Source of the DNA: Cutaneotrichosporon cavernicola
Lineage: Eukaryota; Basidiomycota; Tremellomycetes; Trichosporonales; Trichosporonaceae
DNA length: 64,000 bases
NCBI RefSeq assembly: GCF_030864355.1
Contig: NC_083396.1
Span: 2,170,001 to 2,234,000, forward strand
Direction: 5' to 3'
Below, piece after piece: positions 1 through 11,208 of this stretch. Below the pieces are notes generated by a model, which had not been told where the DNA came from, did no database searches, and saw only the letters and a program-made list of their open reading frames with translations. Within the stretch, counting starts at the first letter, position 1. Each line of letters begins with the position of its first letter. The translations under genes were made by a program, and so were the position numbers.

Positions 1-1523
1 CCTCTTCTTCCGGACGGATCTCGCCTGATACCTCGTCCTCCGACTCAGACATGCCGTCCGCGTCTTGAACAAAGTCGCGAAGGTTGCGTCCACCAGCGCG
101 TGCGATCTCGCGCTCGCCCTCACCCAGGTCGAACATCTCCTCACCGGCCAACTCGCGGTCTTCCATGTCCAGGTCGGTCGGTGCCGTCATGCCGAGCTTG
201 AGCTTCTGAATCGTCCGTGTCTTGATCTCGTTCTTGCGCTTCTTGTCGCGCTTCTGCTTGGACATTTTCTCGTCGTGCAGGCGCTTGAGCTGCGATCGTT
301 AGTTAGAACGAGTTGCTAACCCACCTCCTCAGTGATCTGCTCCTCCTCGTCGATCGGCTCGACATTGACCTCCTCGGTTGCCTCATCCTCGGCCGTGGCC
401 TTGACGTCGAGGCCGATCTCGAGACGGATCGCGAGGCGCCACTTCATGAGCTCCTTGAAGTCGCGCTTGCCGAGCACCTTGAGGTCGGCACAGTTGGCGA
501 TGACATCTGGCGTAGTGTGGCGCGACTTGAGCCAAGCCTTTTCCTCCTCGGTTGCGAACTCGATCTGGTTCATCGTACCCAGAATCTGTACCGGGTCCGG
601 ACCGTGGATGTAGTCGTGTGCCGACGCCTTGTGGAACAGCGTGTAATCACCTTCGGCGTAACCCTGACGCTGGCGGCGCGTCTTCTCGGGGTTGTAGACG
701 TTGGATTCGGCGTGCGGGTTGTTGGCGAGGCGGGCGACGGCGTTGACCGCCTGCGTTGCAGTCTGGGTTGCTGGCGCGGCGGCTCCAGCCTCAGGCTCGG
801 TGATGGAAGTTGGGAGCTGGGAGACGTCCTTGAACACGTGTTTGGCGTCGAGGAACTTGGGGTCGATGTGCTTGGGTGCAATGAAGTCACGGCACACGAC
901 GAAGATCTCAGCAGACACACCACGCGAAGACGGTGGCTTGGTCGCCTCGACGTGCTTGAACAGCTGGGAAAACACCCACATGAGCGAGTTGTAGTCCTGC
1001 GAGCGGAACACCTTTGTGACAAAGTTACCGCCCTTCTTGAGGAACTCGCAGGCGAGCTTGAGTGACTGGAGCACAAGCTCGTTCTGCGTGAACGCGTCCT
1101 GCACCCACGCCGCACCAACATTAGGCGCACCGTCGTGCAGGACGAGGTCGGCCTTCCAGTCGTGCATGTGCGTGCGGAGCTCGTTACGGCACGCCGGGGT
1201 GGTAATGTCGGCGGTGAATGTAATAGTGTGGGGGAGCGGCTTGATGGGTACGAGGTCGACACCAATGATCAAGCTTCCCTTGGGCATATACTTCTCTGCG
1301 ACCTGCAGCCAACCACCTGGAGCAGCACAGAGGTCGATACAGCATTTTGTCTTGGACAGCAGGTCATACTTGCGGTTCAAGTGGATGAGCTTGCTGGCAT
1401 GTCAACATGGTCCAGGAGAGGGGTGACTCACAAGGCTGAACGGGCGCGGTAACCTTGCTCTTTTGCGAGCCTGTAGAACTTGTCTAGACGACCCTTTCCA
1501 GACTTCTTGTCGTGTTTTCCCAT
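1..1523 (-). CDS. SPB1: Spb1 pre-rRNA 2'-O-methyltransferase (3' end beyond window)
   Basis: AdoMet-dependent FtsJ/RrmJ-fold ribose methyltransferase of the Spb1 family, which acts in the nucleolus on 27S pre-rRNA and is needed for 60S assembly. Exons on the minus strand run 1523-1432, 1393-325 and 289 to the window edge, with introns of 38 and 35 nt. The protein opens [20 protein letters not shown], typical of the family. Visible landmarks are the SAM-binding DLCAAPGGW, the catalytic Asp in LHDGAP, the Lys in GGNFVTKVF and the Glu in [11 protein letters not shown], which together with the Lys of SAFKL make the K-D-K-E tetrad. After the methyltransferase domain come acidic and lysine-rich segments that normally lead to the Spb1 C-terminal domain, which lies outside the window. 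Divergent from IQG1. Confidence 0.95.
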
Positions 1524-2066
1524 CGTTGAAGAGTGGGTGGTTGGTCTGGGTGAATGAAGGAAGGATCAACAACTTGGTCGTGTGTGACTGTGACCCCAGC
1601 TACTAGTTTCAAAATCTCTCTCTTGTCCCTGGGTGGCAAATCATGACCACGTGGGAATAAAGTGGGAGTATTAAACATGTAGTGGAGATATTCAATGTCT
1701 CACCGTTCAGGGATATATCACGTGGGTAACAGGGCGCGACTGTCATTTCATTTCCGTCTTTGGGTACTTGGCACTGTATCTACCAGCCGAGAGCCAAAAT
1801 GGTGTGTCAACAAACAAACACGTACCCATTTTGCCATTTGCTGCCATCTCCTTCCGAGTTCTCTTCTCACAAACATCCTTCCATCTACCATATTGTCTTC
1901 ACTCTCACTCTCTTCAAACCTCAGCCGTCAACCTAAACTAGAGTGACCACCAAACACACTTCAACCACACCACACTTAGTTATCTGTCCATACAGATGCT
2001 ACCGGGGTAGCCATCACACGACCGTTCGACAACATAGCCCGACAACAACAACCCCCATCGCATCAG
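1524..2066. promoter_or_regulatory. Divergent promoter SPB1/IQG1 with two CACGTG boxes
   Basis: This 543-bp divergent intergenic region contains two palindromic CACGTG hexamers at 1648-1653 and 1719-1724, both followed by GG, placed 125-200 bp upstream of the SPB1 start. The IQG1 side from about 1850 is pyrimidine- and CA-rich, as expected of a leader. No convincing ORF is seen. CACGTG is the core bound by bHLH factors such as Cbf1; which factor binds here is inference. Confidence 0.5.
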
Positions 2067-5000
2067 ATGGAGCGAAACACCTCGCCCTCCCCAACGCCAG
2101 AGGGCTCAGGCTCTATTTACTCGTACAACGCCCGCTTGACCCCTGAGGCGTCGCCTGCCGCCGCCGCAACAATGTCCCGCATCAACAGTGTGCGTGAGGA
2201 CACGAGCATGACGGGTTTGCGGCGCTCGGGTTCTGGCGCACGATTCAGTCACCACTCGCGCGGCAAGTCGATTGACCTCGTCCGAGGCAAGTGGGAAGCC
2301 AAGATAGAGGCCGCTGCTGCTGCGCCCGAGGAGACGCCGACTGTGTCCAGGCGGCCGAAGAGCGTACTCGAACCCAGGTCGCCGGCGCCGAACGTTCCCC
2401 ACGCGCCCTCGCCACTTTCCAAAGGCGTAGAGGTTGAGGCCCCGATACGCGTCACGGCGCCTTGGTCCCCGCTCAAGCCCACGATCTCGACCCCGCTCAA
2501 ACCTGCCTCGCCCTCGCCCCAGCCGCCAGCTCCCCAAGGCGTACCCAAGGTAGCCTTCCCTGGTACCGAGGAGCTTGCGACCGAGCCAGAGGCCGACGTG
2601 TTTGACGAGTTTGGGTTGCCGCCACGGCTGGCCCTGTCTTCGCTTACCGACCTCTCGTCCGACTACACCGGGACATCGACCATGCGGAGCAACCGCTCAC
2701 AGGCCGACACGCTGGCAGACGCGCGTGCCAACGCCCTCCGGCGTCTTGAAGCAAAGAAGGCCGCTGGTGAGCCAGTGCAGGAACCCAGGATTGAGATCCC
2801 TGCCTTGCCTGTCGCGAAGGAACTCGATCTTCCTCCCCTACCGATCCTCGACTCGTTTGGCATGATGAAATCGACGCCGACACGTCTGTCCAAGCTCATG
2901 CCCAAGAAGTCCGAGCCCGAACTCGCACCCCCAGACAACGTGTCCAACTCGAAACTCGAAATCCGGGACAAAGACGTCAAGCCTACCGCGACCCCGCCCC
3001 GCCAGCGATTACGGTCCATCAAGCGGGGCCAGACTCCCAAGACGCCGACCGCCGAGGCAACCCCGACTCCCGAAGCCACCGCGCCCTTCATCGAGCCCGC
3101 CAAGCCCCCTGACAAGGGGTCTAGCAATGTAGCAAATGCACCCACCGACACTTTCTCCCGCCAGAGGCTCAAGTCCGTTCCTCGTCCCCCTGTCGATGCT
3201 CCCTCGCCTGCCGAGTCCAGGTCTCAGTCGTTTACCGAGCGCAAGCTGCGGCCCGTGTCGATGGTCGAGACCGTCTCTACCTCTACCGAGAGGGTTTTGC
3301 CCGCGAAGCCCGCCGATCCACCAGCGACGCCGCTGATATCTCATCGCGCCTCGCTCAAGTCGATACCCCGCGCGCCTGTGGAAACGTCGTCACCTGTCAA
3401 CTCGAGGCCGCCGTCGTTTGCGGAGAGGCGGCTCCGTCCAGCCTCGATGATCGAGGTGTCGTCACCCACGTCGTCGCCCAAGATCTTCCCAGCACAATTA
3501 GAGGCCAAGTCTTCGCCCAAGACGACGCTGGTGCCGCTTGAAGCCCAGCCTTCGCTCATGGTCGCTCGGGTACCGCTGGAGGCGAAGCCCTCTCCCAAGG
3601 CTGAGCTACCAATCGCTCTGGCACCAGCTCGTCCGAGAGCAGAGCCACCGGTCTCTCTCATCGCGGTTGACCCTTCCCCGGCACCTGAGATCACAGCCGA
3701 ACCGACTCTAAAGCGGAAAGGCTCGGTCCTCAGCCGCGTCCAGGCGATCAACCAGCCAGCAGGCCCCAGCGTCCCAGAGACCACACGTGTCCCATCCAAG
3801 GACGAGAAGTCTGTACTTCGTCGGCTGAACGGCCTCAACCAATGCCGCGCGCAAGCGTCCAAGCCCGTGATCATTCCTGGCAGAGATGCTGGTGACATTA
3901 CCCGCCGGGTGAAGAGCATCGATCAGGCGCCAGAGGTCGTGCAGACGTCAAAAGCGGTGACTCTCCCAGGCCATGAGACGGGTCACATCCACAGGAGGAT
4001 ACAAAGCATCGACCAGTTACCTGATCTCGTTCAGACCTCGAAGCCCGTCGAGATCCCTGGGAAACCGGCAGGCCATATTCACAAGCGGATCCAGAGCATT
4101 GACCAGGCGCCCGAAGAACCAAAGTTGAAGGATACGACCCGCATTCCCTCGTCGGAGAAGGAATCAGCGGTCCTGCGAAAGGTGAAGAGTATCAACCAGT
4201 TACCGACTGCTCCGCAGACGTCCAAGCCTGTCGTCTTCTCCGGGAGCGAAACGGGAAGCATTCACAGGAGAGTGCAGAGCATCGACCAGGGTTCCGCGCC
4301 TCAGCTTAACCGGTCGGAACCGGCACCAGCTGTTGCTCGCAGCAGTGGCGTCTTGCGCAAGGTCCGCAGTATCGACCAGGGGCTGCGGGATCCTGCGCCC
4401 TCTGAACCAGCAAAGAGAGAGCCGTTCCCAAAGGCTCCGTCGACTCCGTTACGCCCGCGGCCTGCCCCCGCCGGCGGCGATGTGTTCTCCATGGCCAAGG
4501 CGACGGCGTTAGACTCTCCATCCAAGGACAGCGTGCTCGACTCCCCATCCGGTGGGAAGCCTAAGGTCTCTGGCTTAGGTTTCCGTGCCCCGAAGGGGCC
4601 TCCCAAAGCAGGATCTGTCTCGTCCATGGCCAACCGCTGGACGGCGGGTGATGCTACCGGCAGCATGCCGTCTCGTGGTAGTCGTGTCCCGTCGCTGGGG
4701 AGCGACAGGCGACGGCTCGGCAAGCATCTGCCGCGTATCGTGTCTGGCGACCAGGGCTGGGACGGCGATGGGGGCAGGACAGGCATCTCACGTGTGCCGT
4801 CGAGCTCCCGAGCTCGCAAGGTATCTATTGGTGGCTCAATGGCGCCTGCGACCGAGTCGGTAGAGGAGAATACCCCTCCCCGTAACCGAACACTCTCGAC
4901 ATCGACGGTCATCGAGTATCCGTCACCGACGAGCTCGTACGCCCCGTCTGAGCGTGCACCGAGCACGTATGCCCCGTCTGAGCGGGCGATCAGCTTCGCT

Positions 5001-8000
5001 ACATCGGAGCGGCAGCCTTTATCCCCCGCTTGGCAGAATCAGGATAACACTGGCCGTCACCCCACGACGCCACGGAAACAGTCGTCGAAGAGCGGCCTGA
5101 ACTTTATCACCCCCCGTGCAGAGGTGCAAGGTGCAGAGATGAAGGGTCTCATGAGTGCCGTTGGAGCAGCCTCTGCTCGCGCCGCGGACACGTCCCAAAG
5201 GGACGCTGCCACGGGCATGCCAAACCGATTGCGACTGTCGTCACGCCTTCCGCTCGCCGCTTCGTCTGCGGCCATGGCACCCGCCCCGTTACCGTCGCGC
5301 CGCCTGGCTGCTCAGAACAACAACTGGATGGATAGACAACGACACGTGCTCGCCGCGTACGAATACCTGTGTCACGTTGGTGAGGCGCAGCAGTGGATCG
5401 AAGGCTGTCTCGACGAGGAGCTAGGCTTCGGTGTCACTGAGATGGAGGAAGGCCTCCGCGACGGCGTCGTGCTCGCCAAGCTCGCGCGCGAGTTCCAAGG
5501 CGAGGAGATCGTACGTCGCATCTGGACTGAGGCCAAGCACCGCTTCCGCCAGAGCGACAACATCAACTACTTTATCAACTTCCTCCGCACCGTTGGGATG
5601 CCCGAGACGTTCGTCTTCGAGCTCACGGACCTCTACAACGCCAAGAACATTCCCAAGGTCATCTTTAGCATTCACGTCCTCAGCCACTTGTTGGCGCGCC
5701 TGGGTCGTGCTGAGCGAATGAACAACCTCGTGGGCCAGTTCGAGTTCACCGACGAGCAGCTTGCTGCCACGGAGAAGGGTATCCAGGGTATCGCGATGCC
5801 CAACTTCGGCCAGGTTGGCCAGACCCTCGCCAAAGAGGCCAGCTGGGAGGCGCCCGAACCGGAGGAGGAAGAAGAGACTGAAGATGAAAGTGAGTTGTGA
5901 ATTATTGTCATTAACTAACGCCAGAACGCGACCGTGAACTCCTCGAGTGCGAGAGCTCGATCCGCTCACTGCAGTGCCATCTTCGCGGTGTGCGTGCTCG
6001 CCAGCGAGTCTCACGCAAGAAGGCTCAGATCGAACTTGCTGCTCCGATCTTCGCTCGCGTCCAGGCTCAGGCCCGCGGTCAGTTGACCCGCAAGGTCGCC
6101 ACTTCGCAGAAGCAGACCCACCGTCAGCTCGGCACGTGGGCTACCAAGCTGCAGGCTGTCGCCCGCGCTTCTATGGTGCAGCGGAGCTGGAAGGCATACT
6201 TGGAGAAAGTCAAGCGCTGCGAGCTCCCAATTATCCGCGTCCAGGCCGCTGCTCGCGGCAAGCTCGCGCGTATGCGCAGGGCCAACCTCAAGAAGAACCT
6301 CGCGCGCCGGCGCCACGCCTTTGAGGCCATGCAGGCTCACGCTCGTGGCCAGCTTGTCCGCCAAAAGTTCAGGGAGAACAAGCAGGCCGTCCATCATGCA
6401 AGCACGGTCAAGATGGCCACGTCCATGCAAGCGCTCCTGCGTGGGCGTCTCTCGCGGGCCAAGGTGTCTAAGGAGCAGAAGGTGGTTCAGGTCCACACGC
6501 CAATCTTCATCTCGCTCCAGAGCCACCTTCGTGGTGCGCTCATCCGCCGGCAGCACCGTGCTCGCGAGAAGAACATGGACGACGCTACCGACTACATCGT
6601 CGCTATCCAGGCCGTCGCTCGTGGCGTGCTTGCCCGCCGTCGCAAGCAGGTGTTCACCAGGGAAGCCGTCAAGCTCACTACCTCCATCTCCAGCCTCCAG
6701 GCTCTCGCCCGCGGTCGTCTAGCCAAGCGTCAGCATGACAACATGCAGAAGGCCCTCGCCAAGGTCGAGATGGCGGGCTCGGTCGGCGGTCTCCAAGCCT
6801 TCCTGCGCACCAAGCTCGCCAAACACAAGACGGTCGAGCAGAAGAAGAAACTCGAATTTGTACAGCCGGACGTCATCGGCTTCCAGGCTGTTGCTCGTGG
6901 GTTCCTCGCACGGCGCGAGTACCGCGAGTGGCGCGACTACCTGGTCGACCCATACACGCAGGGCGCGCTCGTTTACTTGCAATCCCTTATCCGCGGATAC
7001 CTCTGCCGTCGCAAGTTCTGGATGCGCTACACGTACCTCCACAACAACCAGCATAAGATCACTAAGGTCCAGGCTATCTGGCGTGGTCGCACCCAGCGGC
7101 AGATGTACCAGCGCCTCATTACAGGTGGTGGTGTCGACGTGCCGACGATCCAGCACTACATGCACCTGCTGGACGACACAGAGAACGACTTCGGCGACCA
7201 GCTCCGCATTGACACAATGAAGAAAGAGGTCATTGAGCTCGTCCGCACGAACCAGAGTCTCGATACCGAAGTCAAGGAGCTCGACACAAAGATTGCCCTC
7301 ATCCTCAAGAACAAGATGACGTTTGAGGACTTGGCACGTGCGAAGCGCACACGCGGTGTTCCTCACGATGAGGAGACGTTCCACAACCCAGGCGGCGGCG
7401 ACCCCTTTGTCAGCGTCCACCTTGACCGCGCAAGCCAGCGCAAGCTCGAGCTGTACGAGCACCTCTTCTTCACACTCCAGACCCAGCCACAGTATATCTC
7501 CAGATTGCTATGGACACTTGGCGCAGACGAGGCACGCGAGAAGGACTGCCGCCTCGTCGAAGCCGTCACGTTGATCCTCTTCGGCTTCGGGCACGACCGT
7601 CGCGAGGAGTACCTCTTCCACAAGCTGTGCCAGATCAGCATGCACGAGCAGATCCTCCGCTCGCGCTCTCTCGAGGAATTGGCCACCACGAGGTTCTCTA
7701 TCATCCCGGTTGTTATGCAGTACGCCAAGCCAGCCCTCAAGCCGTTCCTGCACAACGCCCTAACGGCGCACATCAACCGCATCATCGCGTCGGACGACCT
7801 TGACCTCTCGACGGACCCCGTTGATGTAAGCTAAGCATTCCCTGATCAAAAGCTAACAGCAGCTGTACAACCGCCTCATAAACGCGGACGAGGCTCTGAC
7901 CGGCATAACGAGCTCGCTACCGCGCGACTTGACGGCCGACCAGATCCTCCAGACCCACGTCGAGACGCGCACGATCTACATCCACCGTGCGTAGCTCGCC

Positions 8001-9701
8001 CGTTCCGTTGATCATCCGCTAACAGGCAGACCTCCAGGAGCTCCGCGCGCTCACCGACTTCATCGCAAAGGAGATCATGGCGTCGACGTCCGCGATGCCG
8101 TATACGATCCGTCTCCTTGCCCGAGAGGCACTTTTCGCTCTGCGTGTGCGGTATAGCGACCACGACGACTCGCAGCTCTGGCCGATTGTCGCCAAGTCGG
8201 TTATCATGCCGTTCATCATCCCGGCCCTCGTGGCGCCCGAGACATACGACATCGCTGTCAACGTCAACACGGTTCAGCGGCGCAACCTCTCGGCGATCGG
8301 CACGCTGCTGGGCTACGTTGCTGGGCAAGACTTTGCCAAACGGGACCGCCTCGTGCAAGTCCCGCTCAACGAGTATATCAGAGCAGAGGGCTTCAACATG
8401 GGCGACTGGATACTGGACGTCGCTGAAGTCGACTTCCACGTTCAGGAACTGCTCGAGTCGACGACGGAGGCAACACCGATCTCGATTACGCGCAGCGACA
8501 TCTACGGCTTATTGGGTATTCTCATCCGCAACTCTGCCACTTTGGTGAGTTTGGTTTCCTAGACCAGCCCGAACCCCAACTGCCGTCCACAAGGCTGACC
8601 ACAGACTGCGAATAACAAGAACGACCCGATCAAGAGTGTGCTTGACGAGCTCGAGGGGCCTCCTTTGGAGTTCGACAAGAGCGACAAGACGGTGCGCGTG
8701 CATCTCACCAACCGTCTTGCGCAACTTCAACGTGAGTAAGACAGGCACTGCAAAAGCTGACACCAGCGTCGGATCCTAAGGCTGCTCGGTTGCGGGAGCT
8801 TGAGGTTCAGGCCAAGCGCCACGTACTCGCCGTCCTCCGTATTCAGGCAGGCAAAGACCTCTTCGAGGTGCTCACTATGCACCCCACCGCCGCGGATGAG
8901 CACCGATGGGTCGAAGCCGTCCACCGTGACATCGCGTTGGAGCAGGCGCGTCTGGCGCGCCACGACCTCCCACCTACGCCTGCTGAGGCCGAGTACCAGC
9001 TCGAGAGCATTCGCTCGCTCCCGTTCCACGAAGTCAAGGCGCGCGCAGTCGAGTTCTGCATGGCGCTGGCAGACGCCGGCAGGCTATCGCGCGAGGACCA
9101 CTTCCAGGGGTTACTTGTGTCGATCGCCGGCGACATCCGCGAGAAGCACCGCCTGCGCCAGAAGCGCAAGGTCGACCTGCGAGCCATGTCGGAAGCGCAC
9201 GCCAATCTCTCGGACAAGCGCCAGAACTTTGAGGAGCAGATTCAAAGCTACCACAACTACATTGACACGTCGATGGCCAACCTCCAGCAGAAGAAGAAGA
9301 CGCCCTTCATGTCCCGACAGTACTGGCACCAGCGCAAGCACAAGAAGGACAAGTTTGGCTCGTACTCGTACACTGCCAAGGTGCTTTACGAGCGCGGAAT
9401 ACTGCTCAGCGTCAACCAGTTCAGCCCGCGGCAGTTTGACCAGATTCACCTCATCATGTCGTCCAACACGGTTGGCGTGTTCTCGCTTGAGATGGCGCTC
9501 CCGACAGGCTCTAACGAGCTCCCAAGAGAGGAGCTGCGAATGGAGGATCTCCTCCAGGCACAGTTTGACAACAACACGCGCCTCGACCTTTTCGACGGCA
9601 TGGCCGCGTTCAACCTCAACACGCTGATCCACCAGATCAACAAGAGTGAGTAGCTGATAGATTCGTTGCAAAGCTAACAAGCAGAATTCTATGCTTCCTA
9701 G
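2067..9701 (+). CDS. IQG1: IQGAP-family scaffold (CH, IQ repeats, RasGAP-related domain)
   Basis: Predicted 2461-residue IQGAP, the cytokinetic-ring scaffold linking actin, calmodulin/myosin light chains and Rho-family GTPases. Exons: 2067-5889, 5925-7825, 7863-7986, 8030-8544, 8605-8731, 8767-9645, 9685-9701; all junctions keep frame and the last exon gives the family ending KKFY followed by AS. Residues 1-1080 are Pro/Ser/Lys-rich and apparently disordered, with a run of eight ...[IV]xSIDQ repeats (about 551-773). A calponin-homology domain follows (about 1085-1215), then about 13 IQ-type motifs of the form xxxQAxxRGxLxR (about 1285-1680), a short coiled coil, the RasGAP-related domain (about 1780-2150) and the RasGAP C-terminal domain to the end. 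The extension before the CH domain is much longer than in usual fungal IQGAPs. The third exon starts at a tandem cagcag acceptor. Start chosen as the first ATG of the open frame. Confidence 0.93.
3720..4386 (+). repeat. Degenerate SIDQ protein repeats in the IQG1 N-terminus
   Basis: Eight imperfect copies of a 25-45-residue unit ending in [RK][VIL]xx[IL][ND]Q: QAINQ, NGLNQ, KSIDQ, QSIDQ twice, KSINQ, QSIDQ and RSIDQ. Central copies also share a TSKPV...PG..[AT]G.IHRR stretch. The DNA copies have diverged, so this is an old coding repeat rather than a recent minisatellite. Confidence 0.8.
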
Positions 9702-9811
9702 ACCAGAAGACCGTATTGACAATATTGTATTTGTACTGGGGACGTGACTGTACTCTTGCATGCACCGATACTCTAATAACAACAAGACAAGGATTTAAGG
9801 ATATGGATACA

Positions 9812-11035
9812 CTAGAGAGGGCGCAGGTGCGCGAGGACGGCAGACACGAGTCGCGCGGGGTCGTTGCGTTCCCGCGCCTCTTGGACGAGCTCTGCGAGAT
9901 CCATGTCGTGCCCCTTGAGGGACGCGTCCTCGAACCGGCCACCAGCGTCAAAGTAGAGGCGCAGCGTAGCGCCGTCCACATACTCGATCTCGAGGCCGTT
10001 CTTCGAGACAGCTCGCGCGCTCTTGATTCCCATAAGGGATCTGTACGCCGCCAAACTGACCGCATACCACCGTCCGAGCTCGTGTGCCCGCACACCAGCC
10101 CCACCCGCCTCTCTCTGCCTGCGCACCTCGGCTGCGCGGGCCTCCTCTCGTTCTCGGTCCCTCTGAAGCCGCGCAACCTCCTTATTGCGCCGACTCAAAT
10201 CACTCCGTAGCTCGGCGCCACATGCGTCCGCACTGGCAATATCGGCAGTCAAGCGCTCAAGTTCCTCCTGCTGAGCCTCGAGCCGCGCATCAGCCTCGGA
10301 AGTAGTCAGGCGCTGGCGTCAGTAAATTCCCAAGGAAACTAGCTACCTTGTCGGGCGGATAAGTGCTCTTGAGCCGGGCCAGCTCGAGCTCCATATCGGT
10401 AATACTCTTATGTAGGGCGGCGACCTCGGCTGTCTCTTCCGCCAAGCGGTTGTGTTCTGCGTGAGCTTGGCCTATAAGATTTCAAGCTCACCAGCGGCAC
10501 TCTTCTTCCCCAGGTCCAGAGCCTGGGCGTACATCTCGGCTATCTCCTCCTTGGTAGCCTTGAGCCGCGCCTTCTTGACCTTGTTCTGCTTGGCTAATGT
10601 CAGATGTCAAACACTTGGTTGGCATACCTAGCTCCTCCTGCTCTCCGTCACGGACGGTTTCGGGCGCCTCGCCCGTGATGGCATGTAGGAATGCGCGTTT
10701 GGCTTCCTGCTCGATGAATTTATGCTTGACGTCGCGGAATTGGCGCTGGGGTCAATTAACTGCTGCAACCTTGCTCGCTCAAGACCCACCTTGTGTTCAG
10801 CATGGCGTTTCTGTACCAGCGTAGGATCGAGAAGGGTCTCGAGGTCGACCGTCTTGCCTGCGCCGTCGATGGCGCGTTTCCGGAACGCCACGGCATGCAG
10901 GGCTAACGAGGTGGGGTTGGCTGCGGCCTTGAGGAATCTGTTGTCAGCTATTGCATATTATATATATTACTCTGCTGTAGACTCGTAGAGCTCTGCATGG
11001 GCCGACGGGATGCTGCCACCTGATAAGCGCGACAT
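9812..11035 (-). CDS. Coiled-coil protein, possible Sos7-like kinetochore (KNL1 complex) subunit
   Basis: Six exons on the minus strand: 11035-10971, 10937-10790, 10745-10628, 10593-10492, 10456-10347, 10312-9812; five introns of 33-44 nt; 347 residues. The order is a short head (about 1-70), a conserved-looking helix FRDVKHKFIEQEAKRAFLHA followed by ITGEAPE, a heptad coiled coil (about 120-230) and a C-terminal alpha/beta-looking domain starting WYAVSLAAYRSLMGI. That arrangement, with a helix ending in a [FL]LxAI.G.PP-type motif before a long coiled coil, resembles the fungal Sos7/Kre28 family, partners of Spc7/KNL1 at the outer kinetochore. I recognise it from memory of the family only; another small coiled-coil RWD-type kinetochore protein is the main alternative. 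Convergent with IQG1, divergent from the RINT1 gene with 173 bp between starts. Confidence 0.55.
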
Positions 11036-11208
11036 TGTGAGATGAGTAGTTGTGTTTGTGTGTGGAGGTGTTGTTTACAAGTCAGTCGCGCGGAACCAAA
11101 GTCGTGATAAAGACATGAAACAATGACGTGGACGGCATGATGTGATGACCTCCACTGTTCAAGATGTGTCAATGACGCGATGGTTTACTGGTACCGACAG
11201 ACAACACA

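Noticed and set aside
4301..4966. A 221-codon antisense frame inside IQG1 exon 1, and several similar ones up to 190 codons
   Set aside because: These are by-products of strong codon bias in a long exon; low complexity, no domain and no splice context.
6011..7462. Leu-rich antisense frames across the IQ repeats
   Set aside because: They are reverse complements of the IQ motif array and inherit its periodicity.
10457..10491. A 20-nt intron in the Sos7-like gene ending at an early TAG
   Set aside because: Twenty nucleotides is too short for splicing; a 35-nt intron ending CGCAG uses the same donor and keeps frame.
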